64,000 bases of DNA. Source: Acheta domesticus (Eukaryota > Arthropoda > Insecta > Orthoptera > Gryllidae). Shown piece by piece: positions 23,148 to 34,555 of the stretch; within the stretch, counting starts at the first letter, position 1, and each line of letters opens with the position of its first letter. A model generated the notes under the pieces. It saw only the letters and a list, made by a program, of their open reading frames with translations. It was not told the origin of the DNA and did not search any database. A program made the position numbers and the translations under genes. Location: assembly GCA_031308135.1 (NCBI GenBank), contig JAHLJT010009436.1:116718416-116782415 (forward strand), in the 5' to 3' direction.

Positions 23148-23745
23148 TCACGACGTGGTCCGATCCACCTCGACGGGCATAAAGGTAGTGCATTGCTTTA
23201 AGTTGGGAGGATGGTCACCTTCGCAATTTACACAATGCGGTGGTGTGGCGCAGGGTTCAGCTTCGTGCACAGATTTTCCGCACTTTCCGAACACCGGGTT
23301 ATCTGCCATGCATTGCTGCTGGGTATGACCAAACCTTTGACACTTGAAAGACCTCAAAGGGTTAGGCACGTATTGCCGTCCGCGGATGTTATAAATACCG
23401 CAGGAGATTCTTTCAGGGAGAGAAGGAAGATCGAAAGTCAGAATCAGTGTAGAAGTGGGGATTTCTTGCCCATGCTCCCTCCTCTTGATCCTGTAAACCC
23501 TGGCTCTTAAAAAATGCGACTCTTCCTCACTCACAGCAGCAAAATTCTTGTAGTTGACCACTCTCTTGGAGAGGTTAAGAGTTGGGTGTGTGATTACGTC
23601 CACCTGGATGCCGGCAGTCTGCTTAGTTTTCTTAATCCTTTCGATTTGTTCATCCGTGCGTGCTTCGAAAAGAATGCTACCATTCCTTTGTCGCAGCACG
23701 GCCTGCAACTTCCTCCGCAAAAAACGGTTGAGTTTTCCCAAAACT
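23148..23745 (-). pseudogene. LINE copy C: ORF1 fragment
   Basis: A 197-codon open stretch homologous to copy B ORF1: FEARTDEQIERIKKTK, then knuckles FKCQRFGHTQQQC (first Cys changed to Phe), CGKSVHEAEPC and CVNCEGDHPPNLKQC. It ends MPVEVDRTTS at its 3' truncation. It differs from copy B at many residues, so it is a separate insertion or a subfamily member. It lies directly upstream of copy B in the same orientation. Confidence 0.88.
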
Positions 23746-23924
23746 TAATATGATATTATTTAAAGCGCTTGTACTGATAAATATAAAAATGTGAACAAAT
23801 AGCCGCTAATGTATATGTTAATGACGTGAGAGACAAGTAAAAAATACATTTTTGTAATTTTTGCAAAAATAAAATAGAGCAATATGACGTTTAAGTAATC
23901 TCATTGAGAACATAAGGCACTATC

Positions 23925-24435
23925 CCTGCCAAAAGTTTAAAGAAAAAATTCGGAGCAGTTTTTGAGAAAATCTTGTTTCGGTAATTTTTCAAAATAGCAC
24001 ATATTGCACGCAATATTGCGCAATAACTACTAAAATTTTCAAAAAATGTATATGACCTTAATAAAAGAAATAATTACGACCAACAAATTTCATTTGAGGG
24101 GAAAATCTTCAAGTATTTGAGGAAGACTTCGAAAAAATAAAACTTTTGCAATTTTCCAAATTCATAGTTAACTGTGAAATTCGGACATATGCCACCTTCA
24201 TAATTGTAATTCTTACAAGATATTTAAAGAAATCTATTCTATTCTTACAAGATATTTAAAGAAAAAATGTGAAGCCGTTTTTGAGAAAATATTGAAAATG
24301 TCCCAGGGTCTTCATGTAAAGTACCCCCAAATTCTAAAGAATGTTTTTCAAAATCTCGAAGCTTCGACTCAAGTCAGATGGACAGGGGGTTTCTCCAATT
24401 GGGAAAAAATTCTACGCATGGTTTAGGTGCTAGTG
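23925..24435 (-). repeat. NR family fragment (body and hinge)
   Basis: Reverse-oriented. Contains CTATCCCTGCCAAAAGTTTAAAGAAAAAATTCGGAGC, the GCACGCAATATTGCG box, two more internal modules and the hinge (reverse of AACACCACTAGCACCTAAACCATGCG). It runs directly into an expanded CAGACA-type minisatellite at the place where other copies have a short GTCTGTCC tract. Confidence 0.8.
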
Positions 24436-25325
24436 GTGTTCACAAACGGACAGATAGTCGAACAAACTAACAGACACACTTACAGTCAGACACACTGACA
24501 GACACTGACAGCCAGTCAGACACACTGACAGCCAGTCAGACACACTGACAGACACACTGACAGACACACTGACACAGTCTGACAGCCAGTCAGACACACT
24601 GACACAGTCTGACAGGCAGTCAGACACACTGACAGACACAGTCTGACAGGCAGTCAGACACACTGACAGACACAGTCTGACAGGCAGTCAGACACACTGA
24701 CAGACACAGACTGACAGCCAGTCAGACACACTGACACAGACTGACAGGCAGTCAGACACACTGACAGCCAGTCAGACACACTGACAGCCAGTCAGACACA
24801 CTGACAGCCAGTCAGACACACTGACAGAGACACAGACAGACTGACAGACACAGACAGACTGACAGACACAGACAGACTGACAGAGACAGACAGACACACT
24901 GACAAGACACACTCGCAGGCAGACAGGCTGATAGAAAGACGCACTGATAGAGGCACTGAGACAGACTGACAGTCAGTCCGTCCGCCAGTCAGTCCATCTG
25001 TCAGTATGTCAGTCTGTCAGTCAGTTTGTCAGTCAGTTTGTCAGTCAGTTTGTCAGTCTGTCTGTCAGTCAGTTTGTCAGTCAGTTTGTCAGTCTGTCAG
25101 TCAGTTTGTCAGTCTGTCTGTCAGTCAGTTTGTCAGCCTGTCTGTCAGTCAGTTTGTCAGCCTGTCAGTCAGTTTGTCAATCTGTCTGTCAGTCAGTTTG
25201 TCAGTCTGTCTGTCAGTCAGTTTGTCAGTCTGTCTGTCAGTCAGTTGGTCAGTTTGTCAGTCAGTCAGTCAGTTTATCAGTCAGTTTATCAGTCTGTCTG
25301 TCTGTCTGTCAGTCAGTCTAATCCT
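24436..25325. repeat. strand-inverted CAGTCAGACACACTGACAG / GTCAGTCTGTCTGTCAG minisatellite
   Basis: From 24436 to about 24960 the repeat is CAGTCAGACACACTGACAG-type. From about 24961 to 25325 the same motif appears in the complementary sense, GTCAGTCTGTCTGTCAGTCAGTTT. The array therefore reverses strand near 24960 and could form a long hairpin. Ser/Val/Cys/Gln-repeat frames through it are artefacts. Confidence 0.92.
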
Positions 25326-25389
25326 TCCTTAATCTGTTTATTTGAATTCAGCTAAGCAGGCACGAGTTTAAAAAGTCAATTAATCAAAC

Positions 25390-25530
25390 AACCATTAAAC
25401 GTTTTATTATTATTAATATTAATAATTAATATAATATTAATATTATATTAATTATAAAAGGCACATTAATATAATATTAATAATAATATTAATTATTATT
25501 ATTAATATTATATAAATATGTATTAATAAA
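25390..25530. repeat. ATTAATATT-rich palindromic tract
   Basis: Almost pure A and T with repeated TAATATTAAT units that are self-complementary. Confidence 0.8.
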
Positions 25531-26129
25531 GTCCGCTCCGGTTATGGTGTTTTGCAAATACCGACTTTCAATGTATTGTTTTTTTATACGTTATGATTTG
25601 TATAAAAGTGTTGTCTATCTTTATTTTATGTTTTGGGCATATGCCTGTTCATTAATTTATAATAATATATCTACATCAATAAATAAATAAATAACATAGC
25701 AAGTGCATATGTCTATGCATTGCACATAGACACAAAACTACTCAATCCATTTCACTGAAATTTTCACAATTAGTTCTTATTAGCATTGGGAGTATTTAGA
25801 GTGGTTTCAATTGAATCGGGACATATGGGGGGATGTAGTTTATGATGACTCAAGAGCCCTTGAACCCTTGCTCTAGGAAATCCACACCAGCATTAGGCTG
25901 GTCTGTCACTACGTATTCTGCCCTTGCAATTGTCAAAAATCTGAATACTACCTCGGACAAGTCAGTTCTCCATGACAAAGTCAGAGCACACCAATCCCCA
26001 AACTTGAGGGAGAATGTTTTAACAAGAGGATACTTGACACCATGATCAAACCAGGACATAAAACAATACATACTCACGAAAAAATCATTCATCTGTTAGA
26101 AATTTTGCACAGCATAGCGTAAAATGCGA
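25531..26129. other. intronic sequence without recognised feature
   Basis: An 80-codon minus-strand frame (25850-26092) and an overlapping plus frame are seen; neither shows a recognised domain. Confidence 0.4.
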
Positions 26130-26133
26130 TTAA

Positions 26134-27158
26134 CCCTTAACTAACACGGTGCGGTCTGGGAGACCGCTGGCAATATTGCATTGCTTTCAGTTCCTTTTGT
26201 TGTGAAACATTCGCGCTATCTCTTCTCCTACCTTTCGAGGAACTCATCGCCTTCTGAATGACGCCCCTATTGTAACTTGATCCATCTTTCAGTTTTGATT
26301 ATCGCCCACTTTTTCAAGAACAATGCGTCAGCGGTATATGACACCGCTCGTGTTGGTTGAGTTATGAGAGTCAGTCTTGCAATGCGTGCTGACGTAACAG
26401 TGTATGAGAAATTCGCCAAGTACATTCTTTTCGGATTTCGAGATTTTTATGGAAAAAATAACTTTAAAGGGATTTAAAATGTAACCACCTTAAAACACTA
26501 GCACTCGTCGGCATAACATCAATCTGTAACTTCCTGGACAGCATCACGAGGTAAAAAAATTATGTAATAATTCTAATACTGAATTTATTTGGAAATCTCT
26601 ATTCTGTGAAGATAAGATGAAAGAAATAATTATTAGAACTAATTAAAAAATTGCTGGATTGAGACTGAAATTTACTTCATCAAAAGATTTATCTTATCTT
26701 CATGATCTTGATTTAATTGAGTTCAATGATTTCGTAGGATTCCCTATTTTCAGATCTCGAAATGAAATCATTGACAGCATGTTCGCAACTGATGGCATGG
26801 GTAGAGATATATTTCGTTGCACTATGTTCAGCTCTTCGATTTGATAATGCTGATGATAGGCATGAGAGAAAACCGACAGATGCAGCTATTGCCATCACAG
26901 CAATTTAAGATTTTATGAAGATGCTTGCTAAAGTAATGACATATCTCAAATATCAAATAGGTTTCTGCACATATAAAATCAGATAATAATTTAATAAAAA
27001 AGCTTTATTGAAAGAATAATGTTTCCTGCTATGATTAGAAATTAATAACATTACTTCTATGCCAATCTCAGTTCAATAAAAAAGAAACATACGACAGCGG
27101 TCTGTGAGACCGCGCCATGTTAGTTACGTTACAGAAACTGATCGTGTTAGTTAAGGGT
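26134..27158 (+). mobile_element. piggyBac-type transposon, internally deleted, TSD TTAA
   Basis: Flanked by TTAA (26130-26133 and 27159-27162). Ends are CCCTTAACTAACACG on the left and its exact reverse complement on the right, a 15-bp terminal inverted repeat. Just inside both ends lies GCGGTCTGGGAGACCGC or GCGGTCTGTGAGACCGC, itself a hairpin. At 1025 bases it is too short for a full transposase but still holds a fragment of one. Confidence 0.93.
26659..26910 (+). pseudogene. piggyBac transposase fragment
   Basis: Frame 1 reads FPIFRSRNEIIDSMFATDGM then GRDIFRCTM. After a frameshift the next frame gives SALRFDNADDRHERKPTDAA. The order (SLWS-like segment, G-DIFR--MS, then LRFDN---R--R---D) is the segment of piggyBac-type transposases before the first catalytic Asp. 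Catalytic residues are not present. Confidence 0.8.
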
Positions 27159-27162
27159 TAAC

Positions 27163-28613
27163 AATCAAGTGACAAGTAACGTGTGAAATGTAATACACTG
27201 CAATAGCGAAGTATTACTGGGTTGACTAGTAATTAAATTAACATGCTTATTTCTAGAATTGCAATGAAATAGCAACAATGACAAAAGATTAGATCCACAA
27301 AAATTTCTAAAATTTTGAGATGTAATACAAATCATCAGGCAAAAAAAATATAAACTTTTGACAGAGCAGAATATACAGTGCATTATTCAAAAAAATATTT
27401 TGACACCTGATGACATTGTAATTCAACAGATCATTTACAAATAGCCAAATATTGAGATTACAATGTATATAATCTTTTGCAATCTGTGCAATGACCAAAT
27501 GCTACTAAGCTGTATTTTACTATCACAGGGCGGCATCAAAATTGCTTCATCAAAGAACTAACATTAATTATCACTCATTTGTTCAAGTAAATTGTAAACA
27601 AACTAGATGAATTTTCTGCAATTGAATAATTTTTAGATTCACAACCAACATTATTCACAAATACAAGATGCAAGATCTCTTTAATTATGCACGAACCAAA
27701 TATTTAATATGTAACATGAATAAAAATAACTGGGGAAAGGAATTTTATGCCCTAAAATATCTTGAAATATGCATTTAAAAATATGCATTGCTGACCTAAA
27801 AATTCTGAAATAGGCCCTTTGATATGCAATTAAAATTAAAAATATTTCATTTCTTCTGTAAACCTTTCTTGATAAAATTCAAGAGAAGCATGCTTGGAAT
27901 GAAAAAATATATTTTTGTGCAAACGTAATATAACCTACCCTCCTTCGCGAGAGAAATAATTGAAGTAAATATTCACTTTAGTGAAATACATTGTATGTCT
28001 GGTTGAAGTTCTTATTTCTAGTTCAAAAAATATGTCCTCAGGAAATATCCTACATTTGCATAAGTATTTTATAATTACAGAAAACACAAATTCTGACTAG
28101 CTCTTTCAAATCAAAGAACGCTCACAAATACATTGATTCTATGAAAAGATGAAATGTTTTATAGATATGTCACTATTTTAACAATACAAACATCTATAAT
28201 TACATGAATATGCACCAACAGGAGAAATTGGCCAAATATGCACTACCATATTACTCTATAGAGCACCATATTCTAACCAAATGTCAAGAAATTTCACTTA
28301 GCTATGCACTGAAGCAACAGACATGCAAAATCATAGAAATCCACTCCCTAAAAATAATAATACCAGTATATTTAATCACTAGAAGACACAACACACATAT
28401 ACACAACGGGAACCCCCCTGAAAGAAAAATATTTTTAAATTCTTATCTATGTAAGGTTGTTTCTTCTCCTTTATCGAGATTAATCAATCACTATCTGTCC
28501 TGTTTCCTGCTCTCCAGTTGATGAGGTTATCTAACAGCCTTATGGAAGTATTATTTAAGTTTACTGTAACATTTACAATATAAGAAACACTTATTTCAAA
28601 CAATATGTCTTAC
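27163..28613. other. AT-rich host intron, no feature recognised
   Basis: A 105-codon plus-strand frame (28204-28521) has no family features. On the minus strand this is the intron just downstream of the exon at 28614-28711. Confidence 0.5.
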
Positions 28614-28711
28614 CAATTCCATAAGACGTCCTACTGGAATTTCTCTAACGGGAACACTAATGTATACCAGGGCTTCAATAGATGAACCAAAGCAACTGCG
28701 TTCATAAGTAC
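28614..28711 (-). CDS. Ocrl: OCRL/INPP5B-type inositol polyphosphate 5-phosphatase, exon at ASH-RhoGAP junction
   Basis: A 98-base internal exon with a TTTTTTGTTTTAG acceptor and a GTAAGA donor on the minus strand. It starts with two bases of a split codon and ends in phase 0. The 32 whole codons read TYERSCFGSSIEALVYISV then PVREIPVGRLMEL. Family knowledge: in INPP5B and OCRL the segment after the ASH domain reads SCFG---E-L--M--PIRE-P, immediately before the RhoGAP-like domain. The downstream exon at 4503-4696 continues it in phase. No further upstream exon is recognised in 28.7-64 kb, so the next intron exceeds 35 kb or holds an exon I missed. Confidence 0.87.
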
Positions 28712-28940
28712 CTAAAACAAAAAATTCAATTATCCACATGTTCTTTACATTCATTTCTCTTTCAAATAATTTGTTTTTTATAACAAACATAGCCACACAC
28801 CACCCCATGTACCCACACACCAATTGTGAGGAAACCATTATACCTCTGTACCAGTTGCTCGCATAAACAACTAGTAGGATGCCCCAATGTGGAGAATATG
28901 CAAACATGTTAATAAAATTATAGTATTCATTAGAGCTCTG
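28712..28940. other. intron upstream of the host exon
   Basis: No feature apart from the splice acceptor at the left edge. Confidence 0.5.
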
Positions 28941-28942
28941 CA

Positions 28943-29155
28943 ATCAGGCGAAAACAACCGCTCGAGACTCTCGGGCTCCGCGCCGACGCTCGGCGAAGGG
29001 AGGGGGACCTTGCTTGGGGGGGAAGAGATAGCTAACGGACATTTCGACCGGCCGCCTTGCGGCTCCCGCCGAGACGCGGGAGTCGCCGAGCGCCAGGGCG
29101 CTCGAGCGCTCGAGCGCTCGGCCAAGCGCCGGACTGCACAGTAGCTTCGCCCCTC
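28943..29155. other. GC-rich island, possible small MITE
   Basis: About 200 bases of GC-rich, CpG-dense sequence in AT-rich surroundings, with internal palindromes (GCTCGAGCGCTCGAGCGCTC). Its edges GCAATCAGGCGAA and, reversed, GCATTGAGGGGCGAA are imperfect inverted repeats, which fits a small non-autonomous transposon, but no target duplication is clear. A promoter-type CpG island is the alternative. Confidence 0.35.
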
Positions 29156-29159
29156 AATG

Positions 29160-30730
29160 CATGTACGGGATATAAAGTCGCCGCATGTAGTGATGGCAAC
29201 ACTTTCAATTCATTGTAATCGAAAGAAAATACAATTTCAATTAAACGATTAATTTGTTGAAAAGTAACAATTTATCGATTGACTGGAAATAATTTTATAG
29301 AGACAAACAATACATTTTTTGAAAGAATTAAGGCAAACAAAGACTCTGAAAATATTTTTTATTTTTTTTCTATATTTATAGTGCTTAAGGGAAGATAATT
29401 CGTTGCGTAACAATTGTAATGTCATTGAAGTTTCTTACAAACCCGAATATAAGGCATATTTATTAAACACAATGAATATTTGGTCATAATTTCACGAGTA
29501 TATAAGAAAAAGGCATATGCTAAACAAAAATGAGGTGGGTACTATTTTCCTTGCATCAAAACATCTTGTCGTCATTGGGCGTAGTAATTTATTGTGAAAT
29601 AGTTTATGTAAGCCGCCATGGCCTCTGTATTTGTCGACTCAGTCGGCGGCCAAACAACAGCGGTCACGGCACATCAGCCTATTCAACTCAATAATTCAAA
29701 ATACATTATTTACTATTATATACACACGTTAAACCTTATTTAAATTCGTCAAAATATATGCATCATTTCATGTATACATGATATGATGCACATAAAGTTT
29801 TATATGTACGAGTACAATGTTTTTCAATTATTCCATTATTTTTCGTTTCAATACAAGATAAGCGATTAATTGTAAATAAAAAATCGTAAAAGCTGAAATT
29901 GTGAATCACTGACTTCTGTGGAGTAGTATTGAAGCTCCACGAGACCCCCTTCCTTTGGGTGAACTACTGTGAACAGCGTGGCAGGAAGCGATAACAAAGG
30001 TTGTGCGAGGTGACTCGGTGGCTCCCACGCAGCGCGCCATCGCCTTGCGACGAAATTTCCAGGAAAGGAAAGGAAGCAATTGAAAGAGAAGGGTCGAGAT
30101 ATGTGCACAAAGCTTTCCTCGAAAGATATTGAGAAGCTCGCAAGATTATAAATAAAACTAAAAGTACAATGAGCTCAAAACAATGCTGAGGTGACTGAGG
30201 CACCCCGCACGCCTACTGCCGGGTTAAGAAACTAAGACATGCGTTTCAGATGCATGAAAATTACAACAACAAAAATATTTGGAAAAAGACGGCAAAAATA
30301 CAAAATTGGAAGGGAAAGGTACTAATATATTTCATTGCACTTGCATCTAAATTTAGCAGAGCATTTATATTTATACTATATAAAATGAAGGAAAATTAAT
30401 ACTTTTATGTTCATTAGAATAAAATAGGCTATTTCCGAAGCATCCGATACCTAGTCATTACAAAGAACGGAATTTATCTCCAAAACTTTTGAGTGCCTTT
30501 TCTTTAAAGTCACAGGCAGAACTGCAATAGATCCACTTGAGGCTCTCCCGTGCGTCCGAGGAGTCGATTTTTAAAGATTTTTATTCTTTTTTTATATTAC
30601 AATTTATTATTTGAAAATTAATATTAAAATTCGTCTATATTTTAAATTTTGAAAAACGAAATTATTGGTCATTTATTTTAAAAACCATTCAATACTCCTT
30701 CCTTTTCCTCAAACTTGGCATTAGATATTT
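29160..30730. other. non-coding sequence, no feature recognised
   Basis: AT-rich with short GC-richer patches (29610-29690, 29930-30120). No exon, transposon end or RNA gene that I can support. Confidence 0.4.
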
Positions 30731-30734
30731 ACTC

Positions 30735-30940
30735 CGACGTGTCGGCCGATTGTTACGTGGCGCAGTTCGCTTGAACGGGGTCCGGTCGCCGGTTGTCGAG
30801 TCTCGGCCGGTTGTCGAGACCGGCCGAGTCTCGGTCTCCCGGGAGTCCGCAACCGGCTGCGAAGAACAGTCGAGCGCGTGGTCTCGAGAGAAGAGAGGCG
30901 AGCGAGCGCTGGTCGGTAAAAATCGCGGAGAATGCAGACC
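30735..30940. other. GC-rich block, possible retroelement leader
   Basis: CpG-rich with internal repeats of GTTGTCGAG and CGGCCGAGTCTCGG. It starts near TGTTACGTGGCGCAG, which resembles the LTR end plus TGGCGCAG primer-binding start seen in some Ty3/gypsy elements. No coding match; identity not established. Confidence 0.25.
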
Positions 30941-31266
30941 TCTAGTACTCATCTCAGAACAAAGTATTGTAAAACAGCTTAAAATTATCTGCTAATTGAC
31001 TTTAAGTGATTCATGGTTGTGTCTCATTATTGTATCTATTTATTCTTTATTATATTTCTTTTATTTTCTTTTGTACCTTTTTGTATCATTGTAACTTCTG
31101 TACTAGTATTTATTAATTGGGTGATTGCCTGAGCAATAACTTTGTAATATATATGCATTCTATTTCTTCTATAAAGTACTGATTGAAGTTAGACCACTTT
31201 TGAATAAAACCATTTTATTGAAACCAAACCACTTTCTTTCTACCATGAAATTGAAAACTGGAACTA

Positions 31267-32037
31267 CGTAGGTCACTCCAAAAGTAATGCATGAGAATTT
31301 TTTAAAAATTATTTTTCTTTTCTATGTTTTTGCTCTTTACAGATTCTATAGAATAATTCTTCCCGCTTGAATTGAAATTTAGTTCAACCTGTTTCCGCAC
31401 ATTTTACTCTGGTAGCATTTGTTTAAGATGACTGCTGCATTACGTCAGAAGCAATGTTTTGTGAGAGAATTCCTGTGCTGCGAGAATGAGACAGTGACAA
31501 ACATTCACAAGAGACTAAAAATGATTATGGAGATGTTGCTGTTGATTGCAGTGGATGGGATTCCAGACTATCTTGGTGAATTAGGGCAAGCTCAGGATCT
31601 CCCCTGCAACGGCAGACTGTGCTCTTCACTTTCTTCTGACAATGTGCAGCGCAATCACAACCACATTTTGGCTGACAACATGTAACCATGAAAGAATTGT
31701 CAATGAATGTGAGTACAGGAGAAGCAAAGAGAAGTGCAGAATATTGAAAGAACTGCACTTGAAAAAGATTAGTGCAAGATGGGTTTCAGGAGATGATGAC
31801 TCCCTTGTGAGTGCTGCTAAATGGGTTCAAACGCGCTGGTCCAGACTTCTAACTTGTGGGTACACATGCTCTTGTTCCAAAGAGACATAAGGCAATAGAA
31901 AGAGATGGAGATCATGTGGAGAGGTGACTTTTTTTTTCCTCAAGATGGATCAATATACTGTAAAAATAGCACAAGTATGGAAAAATAAAATGAATGTTTA
32001 AAAAAATGTTTGTGCATTACTTATGGAGTGATCCTTG
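31267..32037 (+). mobile_element. mariner/Tc1-type element, internally deleted, TSD TA
   Basis: TA target dinucleotides at 31265-31266 and 32038-32039. Left end GGTCACTCCAAAAGTAATGCA and right end, reversed, GGATCACTCCATAAGTAATG are imperfect inverted repeats of about 25 bases. 771 bases long, against about 1.3 kb for an intact mariner. Confidence 0.9.
31428..31890 (+). pseudogene. mariner transposase N-terminal fragment
   Basis: Starts MTAALRQKQCFVREFL, then NETVTNIHKRLK, LPCNGRLCSSLSSDNVQR and, after a stop and shifts, CRILKELHLKKISARWV. This is the paired helix-turn-helix DNA-binding part of a mos1/mariner-type transposase. The catalytic DD(34)D domain is missing; the element goes straight to its right end. 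Confidence 0.82.
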
Positions 32038-32039
32038 TA

Positions 32040-33465
32040 TATTCAAAATTCCTCAATAGTCAACAGTTTGAAAGAGGTAAACAAAATTAATTGTTCTCAA
32101 AATATAAACCTGAAAATGTATGTGTTCTTGAAGTTCTTCAAATTATACAACAATATGTAATTAAAATAACTCTTCCCAAAGAGAACACTAGGGAACAAAA
32201 AATATGTTTTTTCGTACATCCAGGATGATAGTAGGCAATTTTAGAAATCATCACAAAAAGCTTCTATCACACAGATTCAAAATATATAAACATTTAGAAT
32301 TTGAAATAAACAAAATCCAATTTCCACATTGTCATTCCAGTTAAATTACTACAAATTTATCTTGTTTTTCAACAAGATGTGTGTAATTGCTGGGTTAAAG
32401 TATTTGTGGCACATGCAAACTGCGGGTCCAGTTCCGCATATCACTGACAGACTCGGAATCTGCCATGCCAACAATTGAATTGTAAACTTGTGATACGGTG
32501 GGGGGCTAAAATAATTCCTTTTAGTGTCTGATGTAGAGTAGGAAATATGAGGGTGCACATGACTTTTCAGACACATCCACTAAGACCTACCAAGACCACT
32601 ATGATCCACTAGGAATGAGACCACTACCAGACGCAAGAATTCAGACAGAATCTTCACATACAGAAGATTTTTTAAAAATAAAATAAAAATAAGCAATGAA
32701 ATAAAAATAACAAAAACAAAAATAAAATGAAATAAAAATTTAAAAAAAATAAAATAAAAATAAGTAAATAAAAATAACGAGTGGTGCTAAACAGCACATA
32801 CTTTCCCACATTATTGGAAACAGCTATGTAGTATTGAAATATTGGACTTTCTGCACTACTAACGTCTTTTCTATTATTTGAAAACGTTAAATTCAACCAA
32901 GAAGCAAACAACACACTGTTCCAGCACAGTGTTGTCAAAACTAAGTGAATTCTACAACTGCATAAAAATATAATACATAAGCTTTGAAAACTTGTCTTGG
33001 AAAAAGAAACCTGACACCACTGACAATATAGAAATGCATTTCATAGGGCCATGATTAGAGAAGAGCATTCTAAAACCATGCAAAAAGTACTCTACTCATT
33101 ACAAATGGTACAGCATTTGGTGCGAAAACTAAATATTTTCATGCAGATATCAACATAAGGACAATTATAACTCCCTTGCATACAGCTATATTAGGTCACA
33201 ACAATGACATGTAATTCACAGAAATTCGCAACCGTGAAACGGAATTCCATTGTTGCTCTCCCTGCATTGTCGATACTCCCTTAAAAGAGCTAGCAATTTT
33301 TATTCAAATATTTCAAAATAAATAATTTCTAAAAGATTAGTGTAAAAGTATAATTAAAGATCGAATATACGAAACAAACAAAGAAATAATATATAAAATT
33401 GCAAATTCCAATTAATGACGCATCCGGCTGTCTGAAGCGCAGTAAAATTTGTAGAAGGCTATTAT
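32040..33465. other. AT-rich non-coding sequence
   Basis: Includes an A-rich AAAATAA-type simple repeat at 32680-32780. Nothing else recognised. Confidence 0.5.
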
Positions 33466-33469
33466 GTTT

Positions 33470-34555
33470 GTCATAAAATTAAAGAAAAACTACACGTATT
33501 TCAAAAAATTAAGCCTGACCTTATTTGAAGATGTAGATTTCATAAATCATTTCACTGAGAAAAAATTTCACAATTCACAATTTTCACAATTGTAGTTGTA
33601 AGAAGACACCAAAAATGAAGTGCAGTCAATTCCAAGCAGACTATTAGGTTTGTCATGAAATTATAGAAAAATTACCCATACTTTCAAAAATTCAACATGG
33701 CCTTATTTGAAAATTTGTTTTGATGAGCTTATTTCATTAAGAAAAACAATTTAATCTTCACAATTGTAGTTGTAGGAAGAGGCCGAAAAACTTGAATTTT
33801 TAAAAATTTTTGCAAAATCAGGCATTTCAATGAATATGAAACCTGCACCATTCTCTTAAGCTTTCTTTATACTCTCTAGGGTCCCAATTTCATCAAAAAA
33901 CGTTGTGCAAAGAAAAAAATTGTTTAAAGAAAATAAAAAATTGCCTATGTTTGACACAAAATTCCAAAAAAAATGTTCATGTTTTGAAAAATTGAACATA
34001 CCTTATTTGAAGATCTGTTTTCTATGGACACATTTCATTAAGATAACAAAGCATCTTCATAATTGTAATTGCAGGAAGAAGCGGAAAAAATTTGAATTTT
34101 TTCAATTTTCGAAAAATTACGAGTTTTCAACCAACTTGAGACCTGCATTATTCTCTTAAACAACCTTAAGACTATTCAACAACAAATTTAGTCAAAACTG
34201 TTGGTGCCGTTTTTTTGAAAATTTTGAAAATGTTCCAGGGGCTCATGTAAAGTATTTCCCAAAATTAAAATTTCGGTTTCAATTCAGGGGCCACAAGATC
34301 AGTCAGATTGATCAGGGAATATCAATTTTGGAGAAAATCGGCTCAACAGTTTAGTCGCTAGTATTGTTTTACAGACAGACATTTTGCTTTCAATTGGTTT
34401 TTTTTGGTATCAAGGAACCACAAAACCGGGATTCTGGCAGCACATGTTCGGAAATTTTTTTTCTTAATTTAGCAATTCTGGATTTATCGATGTCATTATC
34501 AGGCCTAGCAATGAATTATTTTCTGCCGAAAATCCGCCATTTTATGCGTCATATG
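33470..34555 (-). repeat. NR family copy (body, hinge and head)
   Basis: Reverse-oriented and diverged. Three internal modules with TTTCACAATTGTAGTTGTAGGAAG spacers, the GTTCCAGGGGCTCATGTAAAGTA box, the hinge with GACAGACA, GGTATCAAGGAACC, and the head part TTTTCTGCCGAAAATCCGCC. It ends where the GT-rich microsatellite begins. Confidence 0.75.

Noticed and set aside
24430..25355. Overlapping Ser/Val/Cys/Gln-repeat frames
   Set aside because: Translation of the CAGTCAGACA/GTCAGTCTGT minisatellite.
28204..28521. 105-codon plus-strand frame as a small gene
   Set aside because: Lies in the host intron, with AT-driven composition and no family features.
30735..30995. 81- to 87-codon Arg-rich frames in a GC-rich block as a gene
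   Set aside because: Open on both strands because of GC content and internal repeats; no family features.
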